64,000 bases of DNA from Micromonospora endolithica (GTDB lineage: Bacteria > Actinomycetota > Actinomycetes > Mycobacteriales > Micromonosporaceae), in NCBI RefSeq assembly GCF_003626595.1, contig NZ_RBAK01000015.1:62001-126000 (forward strand). The letters are read 5' to 3'. Both the position numbers and the translations under genes were made by a program. How positions within the stretch are numbered: the first letter of the stretch is position 1; the number at the start of each line of letters is the position of its first letter. Of the stretch, positions 1 through 8,823 are shown in pieces. The notes under the pieces are model-generated. The model was given only the letters and a program-made list of their open reading frames with translations. It made no database searches and was not told the DNA's origin.

Positions 1-458
1 CGGCCGTCGACCTGGCCGTAGCGGACCAGCCCGTCGGGCAGGGTACGCAGGTCGAGCCGGTTGTCGGCGACGTGCCGGCTGAGGTCCAGGACGATGTCGC
101 GCAGCGCGTACTCGGTGAGCACGCTGTCGTCGAGCTGGATCAAATCCGGTACGTTGCCGCCGGCGGCCTGGGTGGCGAGCCGGTCGTGGTAGCCGGCGGC
201 ACCCTGCCAGGTGACCCGGAAGGTGACCCGGGGGTTGCGCTCGGAGTACAACCGCAGCGCCTTCTCGGTGATCGCGGCCCGCCCCTCGTCGCCGTACCAG
301 AAGACCGACAGCTCCACCGGCCCGTCCTCGGCCGGGCCGGCGGACCTGTCGCTGCACGCGGTCAGCCCGAGCAGCGGCGCGCCGAGCAACGCGGCGAGCA
401 CCCGACGGCGGCCCGGTTCCGCTCCGGGTCGGGGCAGCGGCGGTCGGGGAACGGGCAC
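1..458 (-). CDS. sugar ABC transporter substrate-binding lipoprotein, N-terminal part
   Basis: Extracellular solute-binding protein of a carbohydrate ABC importer; its C-terminal part lies off the left edge. Translation from GTG 458 gives a short Arg-rich head, a hydrophobic stretch and a lipobox LTAC at residues 32-35, so it should be lipid-anchored outside the membrane. After the Cys comes a Gly/Ala/Asp linker and then a segment (LSVFWYGDE, later NPRVTF and PDLIQLDD) typical of family-1 sugar-binding proteins. AGGAG lies 5 nt before the GTG, which supports this start. It is divergent from purC. The sugar cannot be told from this fragment. Confidence 0.8.
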   Translation of the reverse strand, partial: MPVPRPPLPRPGAEPGRRRVLAALLGAPLLGLTACSDRSAGPAEDGPVELSVFWYGDEGRAAITEKALRLYSERNPRVTFRVTWQGAAGYHDRLATQAAGGNVPDLIQLDDSVLTEYALRDIVLDLSRHVADNRLDLRTLPDGLVRYGQVDG

Positions 459-624
459 GCGGACTCCTGGCAGGCGGGGCGGGGGCAAGGTCGGACCATT
501 CACGCAGGCGACGCCGGAAGGTGTCAACGTCCGCCCGGCCACAGCGCCGCGACCCGGCGGGCGTACGCATCGACGCCCGCCACCGCCGCAGGCCCGCCAC
601 CGGGCGCGTGGTGTACTAGGGCGC

Positions 625-1458
625 GTGGAACTTCTGCACTCGGGCAAGGTCCGGGACGTCTACGCCGACGGCGAGGACCTGATCCTGGTCGCCAGCGACC
701 GGATCTCGATCTACGACGTGGTGCTGCCGACGCCGATCCCGGACAAGGGGAAGCTGCTCACCGCCCTGTCGCTGTGGTGGTTCGAGCAGCTCGCGGACAT
801 CGCTCCGCATCACGTGGTCTCGGCGACCGAGGTGCCCGCGGAGTTCGCCGGGCGGGCGATCCGCTGCCGGCGGCTGGACATGGTGCCGGTGGAGTGTGTG
901 GCCCGGGGCTACCTGACCGGCGGTGGTCTCAAGGAATACCAGGCCACCGGCGCGGTCTCCGGCGTCGAGCTGCCGCGCGGCCTGGTCGAGGCGTCGATCC
1001 TGCCCGAGCCGATCTTCACCCCGTCGACCAAGGCGCCGGTGGGGGAGCACGACGAGCCGATCACCTTCGCCGACGTGGTGGACAAGGTCGGCGCGGAGAC
1101 CGCCGAGCGGCTGCGCCGGGTCACCCTGGACGTCTACCGGCGGGGCGCCGAGCTGGCCGCCGACCGGGGGATCCTGATCGCCGACACCAAGATCGAGCTG
1201 GGCTGGGCGCCGGACGGGACGCTGACCATCGGCGACGAGCTGCTCACCTCCGACTCGTCCCGGTTCTGGCCGGCCGAGTCGTACCAGCCGGGGCGGGCGC
1301 AGTTCTCCTACGACAAGCAGTACGTCCGGGACTGGGCCACCGAGAGCGGCTGGGACCGGCAGGCGCCCGCGCCGGAGGTGCCGGCGGAGGTGGTCGACGC
1401 GACCCGGGCCCGCTACGTCGACGTCTACGAGAAGCTGACCGGCAACCGCTGGGGCTGA
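625..1458 (+). CDS. purC: phosphoribosylaminoimidazole-succinocarboxamide synthase (SAICAR synthetase)
   Basis: ATP-dependent ligation of aspartate to CAIR in cytoplasmic purine synthesis. The 277-residue protein opens with the family's HSGKVRDVY and has ASDRIS, ADTKIELGW, GDELLTSDSSRFWP and SYDKQYVRDW, covering the ATP- and substrate-binding regions. The frame stays open far upstream of 625, but that stretch reads as non-coding, and family homology begins directly at VELLHSGK, so GTG 625 is taken as start. No strong ribosome-binding site is visible. It is convergent with glpK, whose stop is 4 nt beyond the purC stop. Confidence 0.95.
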   Translation: MELLHSGKVRDVYADGEDLILVASDRISIYDVVLPTPIPDKGKLLTALSLWWFEQLADIAPHHVVSATEVPAEFAGRAIRCRRLDMVPVECVARGYLTGGGLKEYQATGAVSGVELPRGLVEASILPEPIFTPSTKAPVGEHDEPITFADVVDKVGAETAERLRRVTLDVYRRGAELAADRGILIADTKIELGWAPDGTLTIGDELLTSDSSRFWPAESYQPGRAQFSYDKQYVRDWATESGWDRQAPAPEVPAEVVDATRARYVDVYEKLTGNRWG

Positions 1459-1462
1459 CCGC

Positions 1463-2947
1463 TCAGTCGACCCAGTCGAGGGTGCGTCGCACGGCCTTGC
1501 GCCACTGGCGCAGCTCCCGCTCCCGCAGCTGGGGGTCCATCGCCGGTTCCCACTGCGCGTCCGAGCGCCACTGCTCCCGCAGGGTGGCCAGGTCCGGCCA
1601 GAAGCCGACCGCCAGGCCGGCGGCGTACGCGGCGCCGAGGCAGGTGGTCTCGGTGATCCGGGAGCGGACCACCGGCACGTCGAGGACGTCCGCGAGGAAC
1701 TGCATGAGCAGCCCGTTGGCGGTCATCCCGCCGTCCACCCGCAGCCGGCGCAGGGCGACGTCGGAGTCGGCGTTCATCGCGTCGACCACCTCGCGGGTCT
1801 GCCACGCCGACGCCTCCAGCACCGCCCGCGCCAGATGCCCCTTGGTGATGTAGCCGGTCAGTCCGGCGATCACTCCCCGGGCGTCACTGCGCCAGTGCGG
1901 GGCGAACAGCCCGGAGAACGCCGGTACGACGTAACAGCCGCCGTTGTCGTCGACGGTCCGGGCCAGCTCCTCCACCTCGGGGGCGGTCGAGATCAGGCCG
2001 AGGTTGTCCCGCAGCCACTGGACCAGCGAGCCGGTGACCGCGATGGCGCCCTCCAGCGCGTACGCGGCGGGTTGTCCCTCGATCCGGTAGGCGACCGTGG
2101 TGAGCAGGCCGTGCCCGGACGGGACCGGGCTGGCACCGGTGTTGAGCAGCAGGAAGCTGCCGGTGCCGTAGGTGCACTTGGCCTCACCCGGCTGGAAGCA
2201 GGTCTGGCCGAACAGGGCCGCCTGCTGGTCGCCCAGCGCGCTGGCCACCGGGACCCCGGCCAGCACGCCGGTGGCCTCCCCGTAGACCTCGGCGGAGCAG
2301 CGGATCTCCGGCAGCATCGCGGCCGGCACGCCCATCGCGTCGAGCAGGTCCGGCGCCCAGTCCAGGGTGGTCAGGTCCATCAGCATGGTGCGGCTGGCGT
2401 TGGTCACGTCGGTGACGTGCCGGCCGGTCAGCTTCCAGATCAGCCAGCTGTCCATCGTGCCGAACAGCACCTCGCCCCGCGCGGCCCGCTCCCGCAGCCC
2501 GGGAACCTCGTCCAGCAGCCAGCGCAGCTTCGGGCCGGCGAAGTAGGTGGCCAGCGGCAGGCCGGTGCGTTCCCGGAAGCGCTCCTCGCCGTACGCCCGC
2601 TCCAGCTCGCGCAGCAGCGGCCCGGTCCGGGTGTCCTGCCAGACCACGGCGTTGGCCACCGGCCGGCCGGTGGCCCGGTCCCACACGAGGGTGGTCTCCC
2701 GCTGGTTGGTGATCCCGACCGCGGCCAGTCCGGCGGCGTCCGTGCCGGCGGACCGCAGCGCCTCCCGGACCACCAGCTCCACGTTGCGCCAGATCTCCTC
2801 GGCGTCGTGCTCCACCCAGCCCGGCCGGGGGAAGATCTGCCGGTGCTCCCGCTGGGCGACGGAGACGATGTCCCCGGCCCGGTCGAAGAGGATGCACCGC
2901 GAGGAGGTGGTGCCCTGGTCGATGGCGGCGACGTACTCTCCGGTCAC
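1463..2947 (-). CDS. glpK: glycerol kinase
   Basis: FGGY-family kinase making sn-glycerol 3-phosphate from glycerol and ATP. The 494-residue length is normal for GlpK. The N-terminal phosphate-binding loop DQGTTSSR lies at residues 10-17; GTGSFLLLN and the C-terminal VDGGMTANGLLMQFLAD region are present. I start it at GTG 2947 because homology begins at VTGEYVAAIDQG and the hexamer TACGGT (2959-2954) sits exactly 6 nt before the codon, the leaderless arrangement seen repeatedly in this window. No glpF or glpD is adjacent, so it appears monocistronic. Confidence 0.95.
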   Translation of the reverse strand: MTGEYVAAIDQGTTSSRCILFDRAGDIVSVAQREHRQIFPRPGWVEHDAEEIWRNVELVVREALRSAGTDAAGLAAVGITNQRETTLVWDRATGRPVANAVVWQDTRTGPLLRELERAYGEERFRERTGLPLATYFAGPKLRWLLDEVPGLRERAARGEVLFGTMDSWLIWKLTGRHVTDVTNASRTMLMDLTTLDWAPDLLDAMGVPAAMLPEIRCSAEVYGEATGVLAGVPVASALGDQQAALFGQTCFQPGEAKCTYGTGSFLLLNTGASPVPSGHGLLTTVAYRIEGQPAAYALEGAIAVTGSLVQWLRDNLGLISTAPEVEELARTVDDNGGCYVVPAFSGLFAPHWRSDARGVIAGLTGYITKGHLARAVLEASAWQTREVVDAMNADSDVALRRLRVDGGMTANGLLMQFLADVLDVPVVRSRITETTCLGAAYAAGLAVGFWPDLATLREQWRSDAQWEPAMDPQLRERELRQWRKAVRRTLDWVD

Positions 2948-3025
2948 CGCAGCACCGTAACCGACACGGCGGCGCGGTGCGACCGCCGTCACGCCGGGGG
3001 GTCACGTCGCCTACGATGTGCGAAC

Positions 3026-3963
3026 GTGCGCGACATCGCCGTCTTCAGTGGAACCGCCCATCCCGACCTGGCCGCCGAGATCTGCGCCCACCTCGGGGTG
3101 CCGCTGCACCCCGTGCGGGTGTCCCGGTTCGCCAACGACTGCCTGGAAGTGCAGTTGCAGGCCAACTGCCGGGAGCGGGACGTCTTCCTGATCCAGCCGC
3201 TGGTCCCTCCGGTGCAGGAGAACCTGGTAGAGCTGCTGCTCATGATCGATGCCGCCCGGGGCGCGTCGGCCGCGCGGATCACGGTGGTGCTGCCGCACTA
3301 CGCGTACGCCCGCTCCGACAAGAAGGACGCGCCGCGCATCTCGATCGGCGGGCGTCTGGTGGCCGACCTGCTCACCTCGGCCGGTGCCGACCGCGTGCTC
3401 GCGATGACCCTGCACTCGCCGCAGGTGCACGGCTTCTTCAGCGTCCCCGTCGACCACCTGCACGCGCTGCGCGAGCTGGCCGCCCACTTCGCCGGGTACG
3501 ACCTGTCCGACACCGTGGTGGTCTCGCCCGACCTGGGCAACGCCAAGGAGGCCGCGGCGTTCGCCCGCCGGCTCGGCACCCGGTCGCGGCCGGCGCGAAG
3601 CAGCGCTTCAGCGACGACCGGGTCACGATCAGTGCGGTGATCGGCGACGTGGCCGACCGGGACGTGATCGTGCTGGACGACGAGATCGCCAAGGGCAGCA
3701 CGGTGGTGGAGCTGATGGAGCACCTGCGTGACCTGAAGGTCCGCTCGATCCGGCTGGCCTGCACGCACGGCCTGTTCTCCAGCGGGGCGCTGACCCGGCT
3801 CAGCGAGCAGGAGGGGGTGCTGGAGATCGTCTGCACCAACACGGTGCCGATCCCGGTGGAGAAGCGGGTTCCGAAGCTGAAGGTGCTCTCGGTGGCGCCG
3901 GCCCTGGCCGAGGCGATGCGCCGCATCCACGACGGCGAGTCCGTCAGCGCCCTCTTCGCCTGA
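3026..3963 (+). pseudogene. ribose-phosphate diphosphokinase, interrupted by a single-base frameshift
   Basis: PRPP synthetase family (ribose 5-phosphate + ATP to PRPP). Reading from GTG 3026, preceded by TACGAT 8 nt upstream, the frame encodes RDIAVFSG through VVSPDLGNAKEAAAFARRLGT and then runs into a stop at 3640. The rest of the protein (PVAAGAKQRFSDD onward, including the PRPP loop VIVLDDEIAKGST) is in another frame. Adding one C to the CCC run at 3579-3581 restores a continuous 312-residue protein. As written, the truncated product is about 204 residues and lacks the PRPP loop. HYAYARSDKKDAPRISIGG resembles the second, divergent Prs class rather than the housekeeping enzyme. It is either a real mutation or a base-calling error; see findings. 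Confidence 0.85.
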
Positions 3964-3981
3964 AGCCCGGCGGGGCGGGCG

Positions 3982-4419
3982 TCAGCGATCGACGGTGGCG
4001 GTGATGCGGACCAGGGTGCCGGCGTCGCCGGTGTCCACGTCCATCGTGTCGCTGAGTTCGCGGGCCAGCCAGAGACCCCAGCCACCGGCGGTCTCCGGCG
4101 CCGGGCGGCTGCGGTCGCGCAGCCGGTGCGCGCTGATGCCGTGCCCGTGGTCGGCGACCTCGCAGACCAGCCGTCCCGGCTGCCGCCAGAGCCGCAGCGA
4201 GCCCCGGCCGCCGCCGTGCCGGACCGCATTGGTGATCAACTCGTTGACCGCCAGCACGAAGTCGTCCAGTCGCTGGCCCCGCAGCCCGGAGGCGTACGCG
4301 CAGGAGGTGACCGAGTGTCGTAGTTCGGTCACCTGGGCCTGGTCGAAGGCCTGGGCGATCAGGACGGCGGATTCGATGGGCACAACCGTACGCGGTGCGT
4401 CCGGCTCTGCGTTCGTCAT
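3982..4419 (-). CDS. RsbW-like ATP-binding (anti-sigma type) protein
   Basis: Small GHKL-fold ATPase of 145 residues, the kind that acts as an anti-sigma factor or serine kinase in stress-sigma switches. The N box is AVNELITNAVRHGG; the G boxes are EVADHGHGIS and GGWGLWLARELSD. ATG 4419 has a purine-rich GGGGACGGGG upstream; an in-frame ATG at 4467 would add 16 residues with no family support. No STAS antagonist, phosphatase or sigma factor is adjacent, so the partner is unknown. It is divergent from the histidine kinase at 4541. Confidence 0.8.
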   Translation of the reverse strand: MTNAEPDAPRTVVPIESAVLIAQAFDQAQVTELRHSVTSCAYASGLRGQRLDDFVLAVNELITNAVRHGGGRGSLRLWRQPGRLVCEVADHGHGISAHRLRDRSRPAPETAGGWGLWLARELSDTMDVDTGDAGTLVRITATVDR

Positions 4420-4540
4420 GGCCCCGTCCCCGGCGGTGGATACTCGGCTTATTCGCGGCTTTTCCACCGTACGTCAGGGTTTCCCGGGCCGCATCCGCCG
4501 GTTCCCGGCGCACCCACCCGGCTGTGGCATGGTGTCAGGC

Positions 4541-5695
4541 GTGCCGACGTCGCCCGGAGGGTTCGAGGTCCCGCTCTGGCGGGCCATCGCGGTCTACCGG
4601 ATCGCCTCCCTCGCGTACGTCGTGATGCTGGCGGTGCGCGACGCCGACCGGTACGCGCACCCGTTCGCCGCCGCCGGCCTGGTCCTGCTGATGGCGACCT
4701 GGACCGTCGTCACGGTGATCGGCTACGCCCGCCCGGCTGGGCGGCGCTGGCCGCTGCTCCTGGCCGACCTCGGCGTGGTCCTCGGCATCGTGCTGGCCAC
4801 CCCGTGGGTGGTCGGGCGCGCCGCCCTGGACGCCGGGGCCCCCACCCTGGCGGTGGCCTGGCTGGCGGGCCCGGTGCTGGCGTGGGCGGTCTCCGGCGGT
4901 CGCCGCCGGGGAACGGTCGCCGCCCTGGTGCTGGCCGTGGCGGACCTGGCCACCCGGGGGACGGTGACCCCGTCGGCGTTCAACGGCGCCATCCTGATGC
5001 TGCTCGCCGGGGTGGTGGTGGGGCACGTGGCCCGGCTGGCCGTGACCGCCCGGGAGCGACTGCAACGCGCGGTCGAGCTGGAGGCCGCGACCCGGGAACG
5101 CGAGCGGCTCGCCCGGGGAATCCACGACTCGGTGCTCCAGGTCCTCGCGCTGGTGCAGCGCCGCGGCGCGCACCTCGACGGCGAGGCCGGCGAGCTGGCC
5201 CGGCTCGCCGGCGAACAGGAGGCGGCGCTGCGCGCGTTGATCGGCGCCGCGCCGACCGGCCCGGCCGCCGACGCCGCCGGCGAGGTCGACCTCGGCGAGC
5301 TGCTGTCCCGGTACGCCTCCGGCGTCGTCTCGGTGTCCGCGCCGGCCGGCCCGGTGCCGCTGCCCGGCCCGGTCGCCCAGGAACTGGCCGCCGCCACCGG
5401 CGCGGCCCTGGACAACGTGGCCCGGCACGCCGGTGGCCGGGCCTGGGTGCTGGTCGAGGACGAGGGGCACACGGTGACCGTGTCGGTACGCGACGACGGA
5501 CCGGGGATCCCCGAGGGCCGGCTGGCCGAGGCGGCGGCGCAGGGGCGGATGGGCGTCTCCCGGTCGATCCGGGGTCGCCTCGCCGACCTCGGCGGCACGG
5601 TACGCATCGCGTCCACCCCCGGCGCCGGCACCGAACTGGAACTCGCCGTGCCCCGGCAGGCGACCAGGGACGAGGAGGAGCCATGGCGCGGGTGA
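4541..5695 (+). CDS. sensor histidine kinase of a LuxR-type two-component system
   Basis: NarL/DesK-class membrane kinase of about 384 residues. Several hydrophobic segments span roughly residues 22-165. The dimerisation/phosphoacceptor helix ERERLARGIHDSVLQVL has its His near residue 195, and a degenerate HATPase domain follows (ALDNVARHAGG, VRDDGPGIPEG). GTG 4541 is favoured because CATGGT (4528-4533) lies 7 nt upstream; ATG 4529 would add four residues. The end overlaps the response regulator start by 13 nt, so they are co-transcribed. The signal sensed is unknown. Confidence 0.88.
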   Translation: MPTSPGGFEVPLWRAIAVYRIASLAYVVMLAVRDADRYAHPFAAAGLVLLMATWTVVTVIGYARPAGRRWPLLLADLGVVLGIVLATPWVVGRAALDAGAPTLAVAWLAGPVLAWAVSGGRRRGTVAALVLAVADLATRGTVTPSAFNGAILMLLAGVVVGHVARLAVTARERLQRAVELEAATRERERLARGIHDSVLQVLALVQRRGAHLDGEAGELARLAGEQEAALRALIGAAPTGPAADAAGEVDLGELLSRYASGVVSVSAPAGPVPLPGPVAQELAAATGAALDNVARHAGGRAWVLVEDEGHTVTVSVRDDGPGIPEGRLAEAAAQGRMGVSRSIRGRLADLGGTVRIASTPGAGTELELAVPRQATRDEEEPWRG

Positions 5696-6348
5696 TGGTG
5701 GTCGACGACCACCCGATGTGGCGGGAGGGGGTGGCCCGGGACCTCACCGAGGCCGGTCATCTGGTGGTGGCCACCAGCGGTGAGGGACGCCAGGCGGTAC
5801 GCGTCGCGCCCGCCGCCCGGCCGGACGTGGTGGTGCTGGACCTGCAACTGCCGGACGTGTCCGGCGTGACGGTGATCCACGGGCTGCGCGCCGCGTTGCC
5901 GCAGGTCCGGGTGCTGATGCTGTCGGCCAGCGGTGAGCAGCAGGACGTGCTGGACGCGGTGAAGGCCGGGGCGACCGGCTACCTGCTGAAGTCCGCCGCC
6001 CCGGCCGAGTTCCTGGACGCGGTACGCCGGACGGCGGCGGGGGAACCGGTCTTCACGCCGGGTCTGGCCGGTCTGGTGCTCGGCGAGTACCGCCGGCTGG
6101 CGGCCGAACCGGGCGGCCGGGTGGGCGCGCCGGGATCCGCCGGGACACCCCGGCTGACCGACCGGGAGACCGAGGTGCTGCGCCTGGTGGCGAAGGGGAT
6201 GTCGTACCGGCAGATCGCCGAGCGGCTCGGGCTGTCCCACCGCACCGTGCAGAACCACGTGCAGAACACGCTGGGCAAGCTCCAGCTGCACAACCGGGTC
6301 GAGCTGACCCGGTACGCGATCGCGCAGGGCCTGGACGCCGACGGCTGA
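5683..6348 (+). CDS. LuxR/NarL-family response regulator
   Basis: Receiver plus helix-turn-helix regulator, 221 residues. The acidic pocket is Asp8-Asp9, the phosphoacceptor Asp53 in VVVLDLQLPD, and the signature Lys lies in YLLKSAAP. The LuxR-type HTH (LTDRETEVLRLVAKGMSYRQ, then HRTVQNHV) lies near residues 155-195. ATG 5683 follows a GAGGAGGAG ribosome-binding site inside the 3' end of the kinase gene, which indicates translational coupling. Cognate partner of the 4541 kinase. Confidence 0.93.
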   Translation: MARVMVVDDHPMWREGVARDLTEAGHLVVATSGEGRQAVRVAPAARPDVVVLDLQLPDVSGVTVIHGLRAALPQVRVLMLSASGEQQDVLDAVKAGATGYLLKSAAPAEFLDAVRRTAAGEPVFTPGLAGLVLGEYRRLAAEPGGRVGAPGSAGTPRLTDRETEVLRLVAKGMSYRQIAERLGLSHRTVQNHVQNTLGKLQLHNRVELTRYAIAQGLDADG

Positions 6349-6375
6349 GGACGGCCGCCGGGAGGGCGACCGTCC
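6349..6375. terminator. weak stem-loop between convergent genes
   Basis: GGACGG (6349-6354) pairs with CCGTCC (6370-6375) directly after the response-regulator stop and just before the DUF5709 stop on the other strand. It is short, has a GC-rich loop and no T tract, so only a weak bidirectional terminator candidate. Confidence 0.35.
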
Positions 6376-6385
6376 CCGGCCGGTG

Positions 6386-6958
6386 TCAGACCGAGTGCGG
6401 CGGGCGGGTCTCGTGGATGGCCAGTTCCTCGGCGGTCGCGCCACCGCCGGCCGACCCGGCGTCGTACGCCACGCTGTCGGTCTCCTGGTCGGTGTGCGCG
6501 CCCTCGTCCGGTTCCACCAGCCGCCCGACCTTCGCGTCGGCGACGCTGCCGAGCTGGCCGTGGTCGTAGAGGGAGACCGGCGAGTTCGGGTCCGAGGTGG
6601 GCCCCGGGTCGATCACGTCCGCGTCGAGCTGCGCCTGGGCCGCCTGCTCGCGGCTGTCCGCCTCGGCGGCGATGTCCGGGTCGACCGGGCCGGCCAGCGG
6701 GTCGTCGGCGGGGATCTCGTACCGCTCCCGGTCCAGCTTGTAGTCGAGCGACTCGCCGTCGAGCTGCTCCTCGGCGGTGGTCCCGAAGCGGTCCACCGCG
6801 ACCGGGGTCCGGTCGCCGGGCAACTGGGCCGGCTCCGGACCGTCCGCCTCGCGTCCGGTGCGGACGTCGTCGTGGGCGGTCGAGTCGTCGTCGGCGGTGT
6901 CGGGCAGGCCCTCCGCCTCGGGATCGGAAACGGGGGTCGGGAACTCGTCGTCGCGCAT
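6386..6958 (-). CDS. DUF5709 domain protein
   Basis: Acidic, probably largely disordered cytoplasmic protein of 190 residues. The C-terminal third (GRLVEPDEGAHTDQETDSVA through GGATAEELAIHETR) matches the actinobacterial DUF5709 pattern; SLDYKLDRERYEIPADDPL is also typical. There is no signal peptide, membrane segment or catalytic motif, and the function is unknown. It ends 37 bp from the response regulator and is convergent with it. Upstream, 93 bp separates it from the STAS/ATPase gene on the same strand. Confidence 0.8.
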   Translation of the reverse strand: MRDDEFPTPVSDPEAEGLPDTADDDSTAHDDVRTGREADGPEPAQLPGDRTPVAVDRFGTTAEEQLDGESLDYKLDRERYEIPADDPLAGPVDPDIAAEADSREQAAQAQLDADVIDPGPTSDPNSPVSLYDHGQLGSVADAKVGRLVEPDEGAHTDQETDSVAYDAGSAGGGATAEELAIHETRPPHSV

Positions 6959-7051
6959 GTCCGATCACTACCCACTGCCCTCCCGGCGTAACCGGTACCG
7001 CCGGTGGCCATTCGGGCGCAAGCGGGACGAACAGGCTCACGACCGGTCGAA

Positions 7052-7828
7052 TCAGCTCGCCTCGTCGGCGGTGTGCAGCACGCACCACACCACCTTGCCG
7101 TCCGGCAACGGCGTACTGCCCCAGAGCCGGGTGACGGTGTCGATGAGCAGCAGGCCCCGCCCCCCGGCCGAGTCGATCGGCGCCCGGCCGCGGAAGGCCG
7201 GCTGCCGGTCGGAGTGGTCCCGGACGGCCAGGTGCAGGCTGCTGTCCCGAGGGGCCAGCCGGACGGTCATCGGTGTCCGCGCGTGCGCCACCACGTTGTT
7301 GACCATCTCGGTGACCGCGATGCAGGCCGGCTCGGCCAGCGTGGCCACGCCCCACCGGCGGCAGCCGTCGGTGACCAGTTCCCGGGCCTGCCGCGCGGCG
7401 TCCACCTCCGGCGGCAGGTCGGCGGTCAACACCGCGGCCATCGGCGCCAGGGCCAGCGCGGCCAGTGCCCCGTCCAGGGTCGGCCAGGTCGGCAGGCCGG
7501 TGACCGTTCCGGACGGGTCGCAGACCAGCAGGTCCGCCGCCGGCCACTGGACGACCGCACCCCGCACCTCGGCGAAGACGGCGCCGGCGGCCGGCTCGGT
7601 CACCCGCAGGCCGGTGAGGTCCACCACGACCGGGCCCGGCCGGTCGGCGAGCCGGGCCAGCAGCGCGTCCCGGACCACCCCGGCACCCGGGCGGTCGAGC
7701 ACCCCGGTCAGCCGGACCACGCCGGACGAGTCGTCCACCTCCACCCGGCACCGCACGTCAGCCGGCAGGACCGTCCTGTCGCGCCGGTCCGGCACTCCGA
7801 GAGCGGTCCGCCGGTCGGCGTGTTCCAT
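7052..7828 (-). CDS. STAS-HATPase regulatory fusion protein
   Basis: The 258-residue protein has a STAS-like segment near residues 25-100 (VRLTGVLDRPGAGVVRDALL, VVVDLTGLRVTEPAAG), as in anti-anti-sigma factors, followed by an RsbW-like GHKL ATPase (AVTEMVNNVVAHA, VRDHSDRQPAF, GGRGLLLIDTVTRLWG). This puts an antagonist-type and an anti-sigma-type module in one chain. Its ATG shares one base with the stop of the upstream dehydrogenase (TGATG), so translation is coupled. No sigma factor is adjacent. Target unknown; domain calls are from motif pattern only. Confidence 0.8.
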   Translation of the reverse strand: MEHADRRTALGVPDRRDRTVLPADVRCRVEVDDSSGVVRLTGVLDRPGAGVVRDALLARLADRPGPVVVDLTGLRVTEPAAGAVFAEVRGAVVQWPAADLLVCDPSGTVTGLPTWPTLDGALAALALAPMAAVLTADLPPEVDAARQARELVTDGCRRWGVATLAEPACIAVTEMVNNVVAHARTPMTVRLAPRDSSLHLAVRDHSDRQPAFRGRAPIDSAGGRGLLLIDTVTRLWGSTPLPDGKVVWCVLHTADEAS

Positions 7829-8823
7829 CAGCGGTCCCGGGCCCGTCGGGTCATCGCCGCCATGGTGCCGACCGCGGTGCCGGCCGCGGCCAGCCCGAAG
7901 GCGGCGCCCACCCGGACGATGCGCCGGCGCCGGCCGTGCCAGCCACCGTCGGGTTCGGCCGCCGCGTCCGGGTGGAACACGTTGCCGGTGGCGTCCGCCC
8001 GGGCCGCGGGCCCGAACTGGGTGCGGTGCACGTACCAGCCGAGCACCCGCTCGGCCACCGCCGGGGCGACCCGCCACTGCAGTCCGATCAGGCGGGCGGC
8101 GCCACCGGCGTACGCCTCGCGGCGCGGCCGGCGCAGCAGCCGGACGATGGTCCGGGCCACCACCTCGGGCGGGTACACCGGAGGCGGCGGCACGAGTTCC
8201 CGGCCGGTGTGGTTGGCGGCGTGCCGGAAGAACGGGGTGTCGATGGTCGCCGGCAGCACGGTGCAGATCGACACGGCGCCGCGACCGGTGAGCCGCAACT
8301 CCTGACGGACCGTGTCGGACAGGCCCCGGATGCCGTGCTTGGTGGCGTTGTACGCCGACTGGTACGGCATCGCCACCTCGGCCAGCACCGAGGCGTTGTT
8401 GACCACCACCCCGCCGCCGGCCGCGCCGAGGTGTGGCAGGGCCGCCCGGGTGCCGTACGCGGTGCCGAGCAGGTTGACCTCCAGCACCCGGCGGAACTCC
8501 GCGACCGGGATCTCGTCGAAGAGCCCGACCGCGCTGACCGCGGCGTTGTTGACCCAGGCGTCGATGCGGCCGAACTCCGCCACCGCCCGGTCGGCCAGCC
8601 GCTCCACGGCGGTCGGGTCGGTCACGTCGGTGGGGACCACCAGCGCGCGCCCACCCAGTTCCCGGCACCGCTGGGCCACCTCGTGCAGGGCCGGTTCGCT
8701 GCGCGCGGCGAGCACCACCGCGGTGCCCCGGCGGGCGAGCGCGTACGCGGTGGCGGTGCCGATCCCGCTGGAGGCACCGGTGACGACCACGACGGCGTCG
8801 GTGAGACTGCGGGTCAGAGGCAT
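7828..8823 (-). CDS. short-chain dehydrogenase/reductase with C-terminal hydrophobic tail
   Basis: Classical SDR oxidoreductase of 331 residues. The NAD(P) motif TGASSGIG starts at residue 15, NNAA lies near residue 92, and the catalytic Ser145, Tyr158 and Lys162 sit in NNAS and YNATK. A substrate-region extension follows, then an Arg-rich segment and a hydrophobic helix near residues 305-322, suggesting membrane association. Substrate unknown. Start ATG 8823 has only a modest GGCGAAGA upstream. The gene is coupled by TGATG to the STAS-ATPase, an unusual enzyme/regulator pairing. Confidence 0.88.
   Translation of the reverse strand: MPLTRSLTDAVVVVTGASSGIGTATAYALARRGTAVVLAARSEPALHEVAQRCRELGGRALVVPTDVTDPTAVERLADRAVAEFGRIDAWVNNAAVSAVGLFDEIPVAEFRRVLEVNLLGTAYGTRAALPHLGAAGGGVVVNNASVLAEVAMPYQSAYNATKHGIRGLSDTVRQELRLTGRGAVSICTVLPATIDTPFFRHAANHTGRELVPPPPVYPPEVVARTIVRLLRRPRREAYAGGAARLIGLQWRVAPAVAERVLGWYVHRTQFGPAARADATGNVFHPDAAAEPDGGWHGRRRRIVRVGAAFGLAAAGTAVGTMAAMTRRARDR

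Noticed and set aside
72..1853. Long plus-strand frames across the lipoprotein, purC and glpK
   Set aside because: These span several unrelated real genes in wrong frames, have Arg/Gly/Ala-rich translations and no start signals.
6959..7051. Possible terminator or small RNA between the DUF5709 and STAS-ATPase genes
   Set aside because: Only short imperfect complementarities, nothing beyond chance for this base composition.
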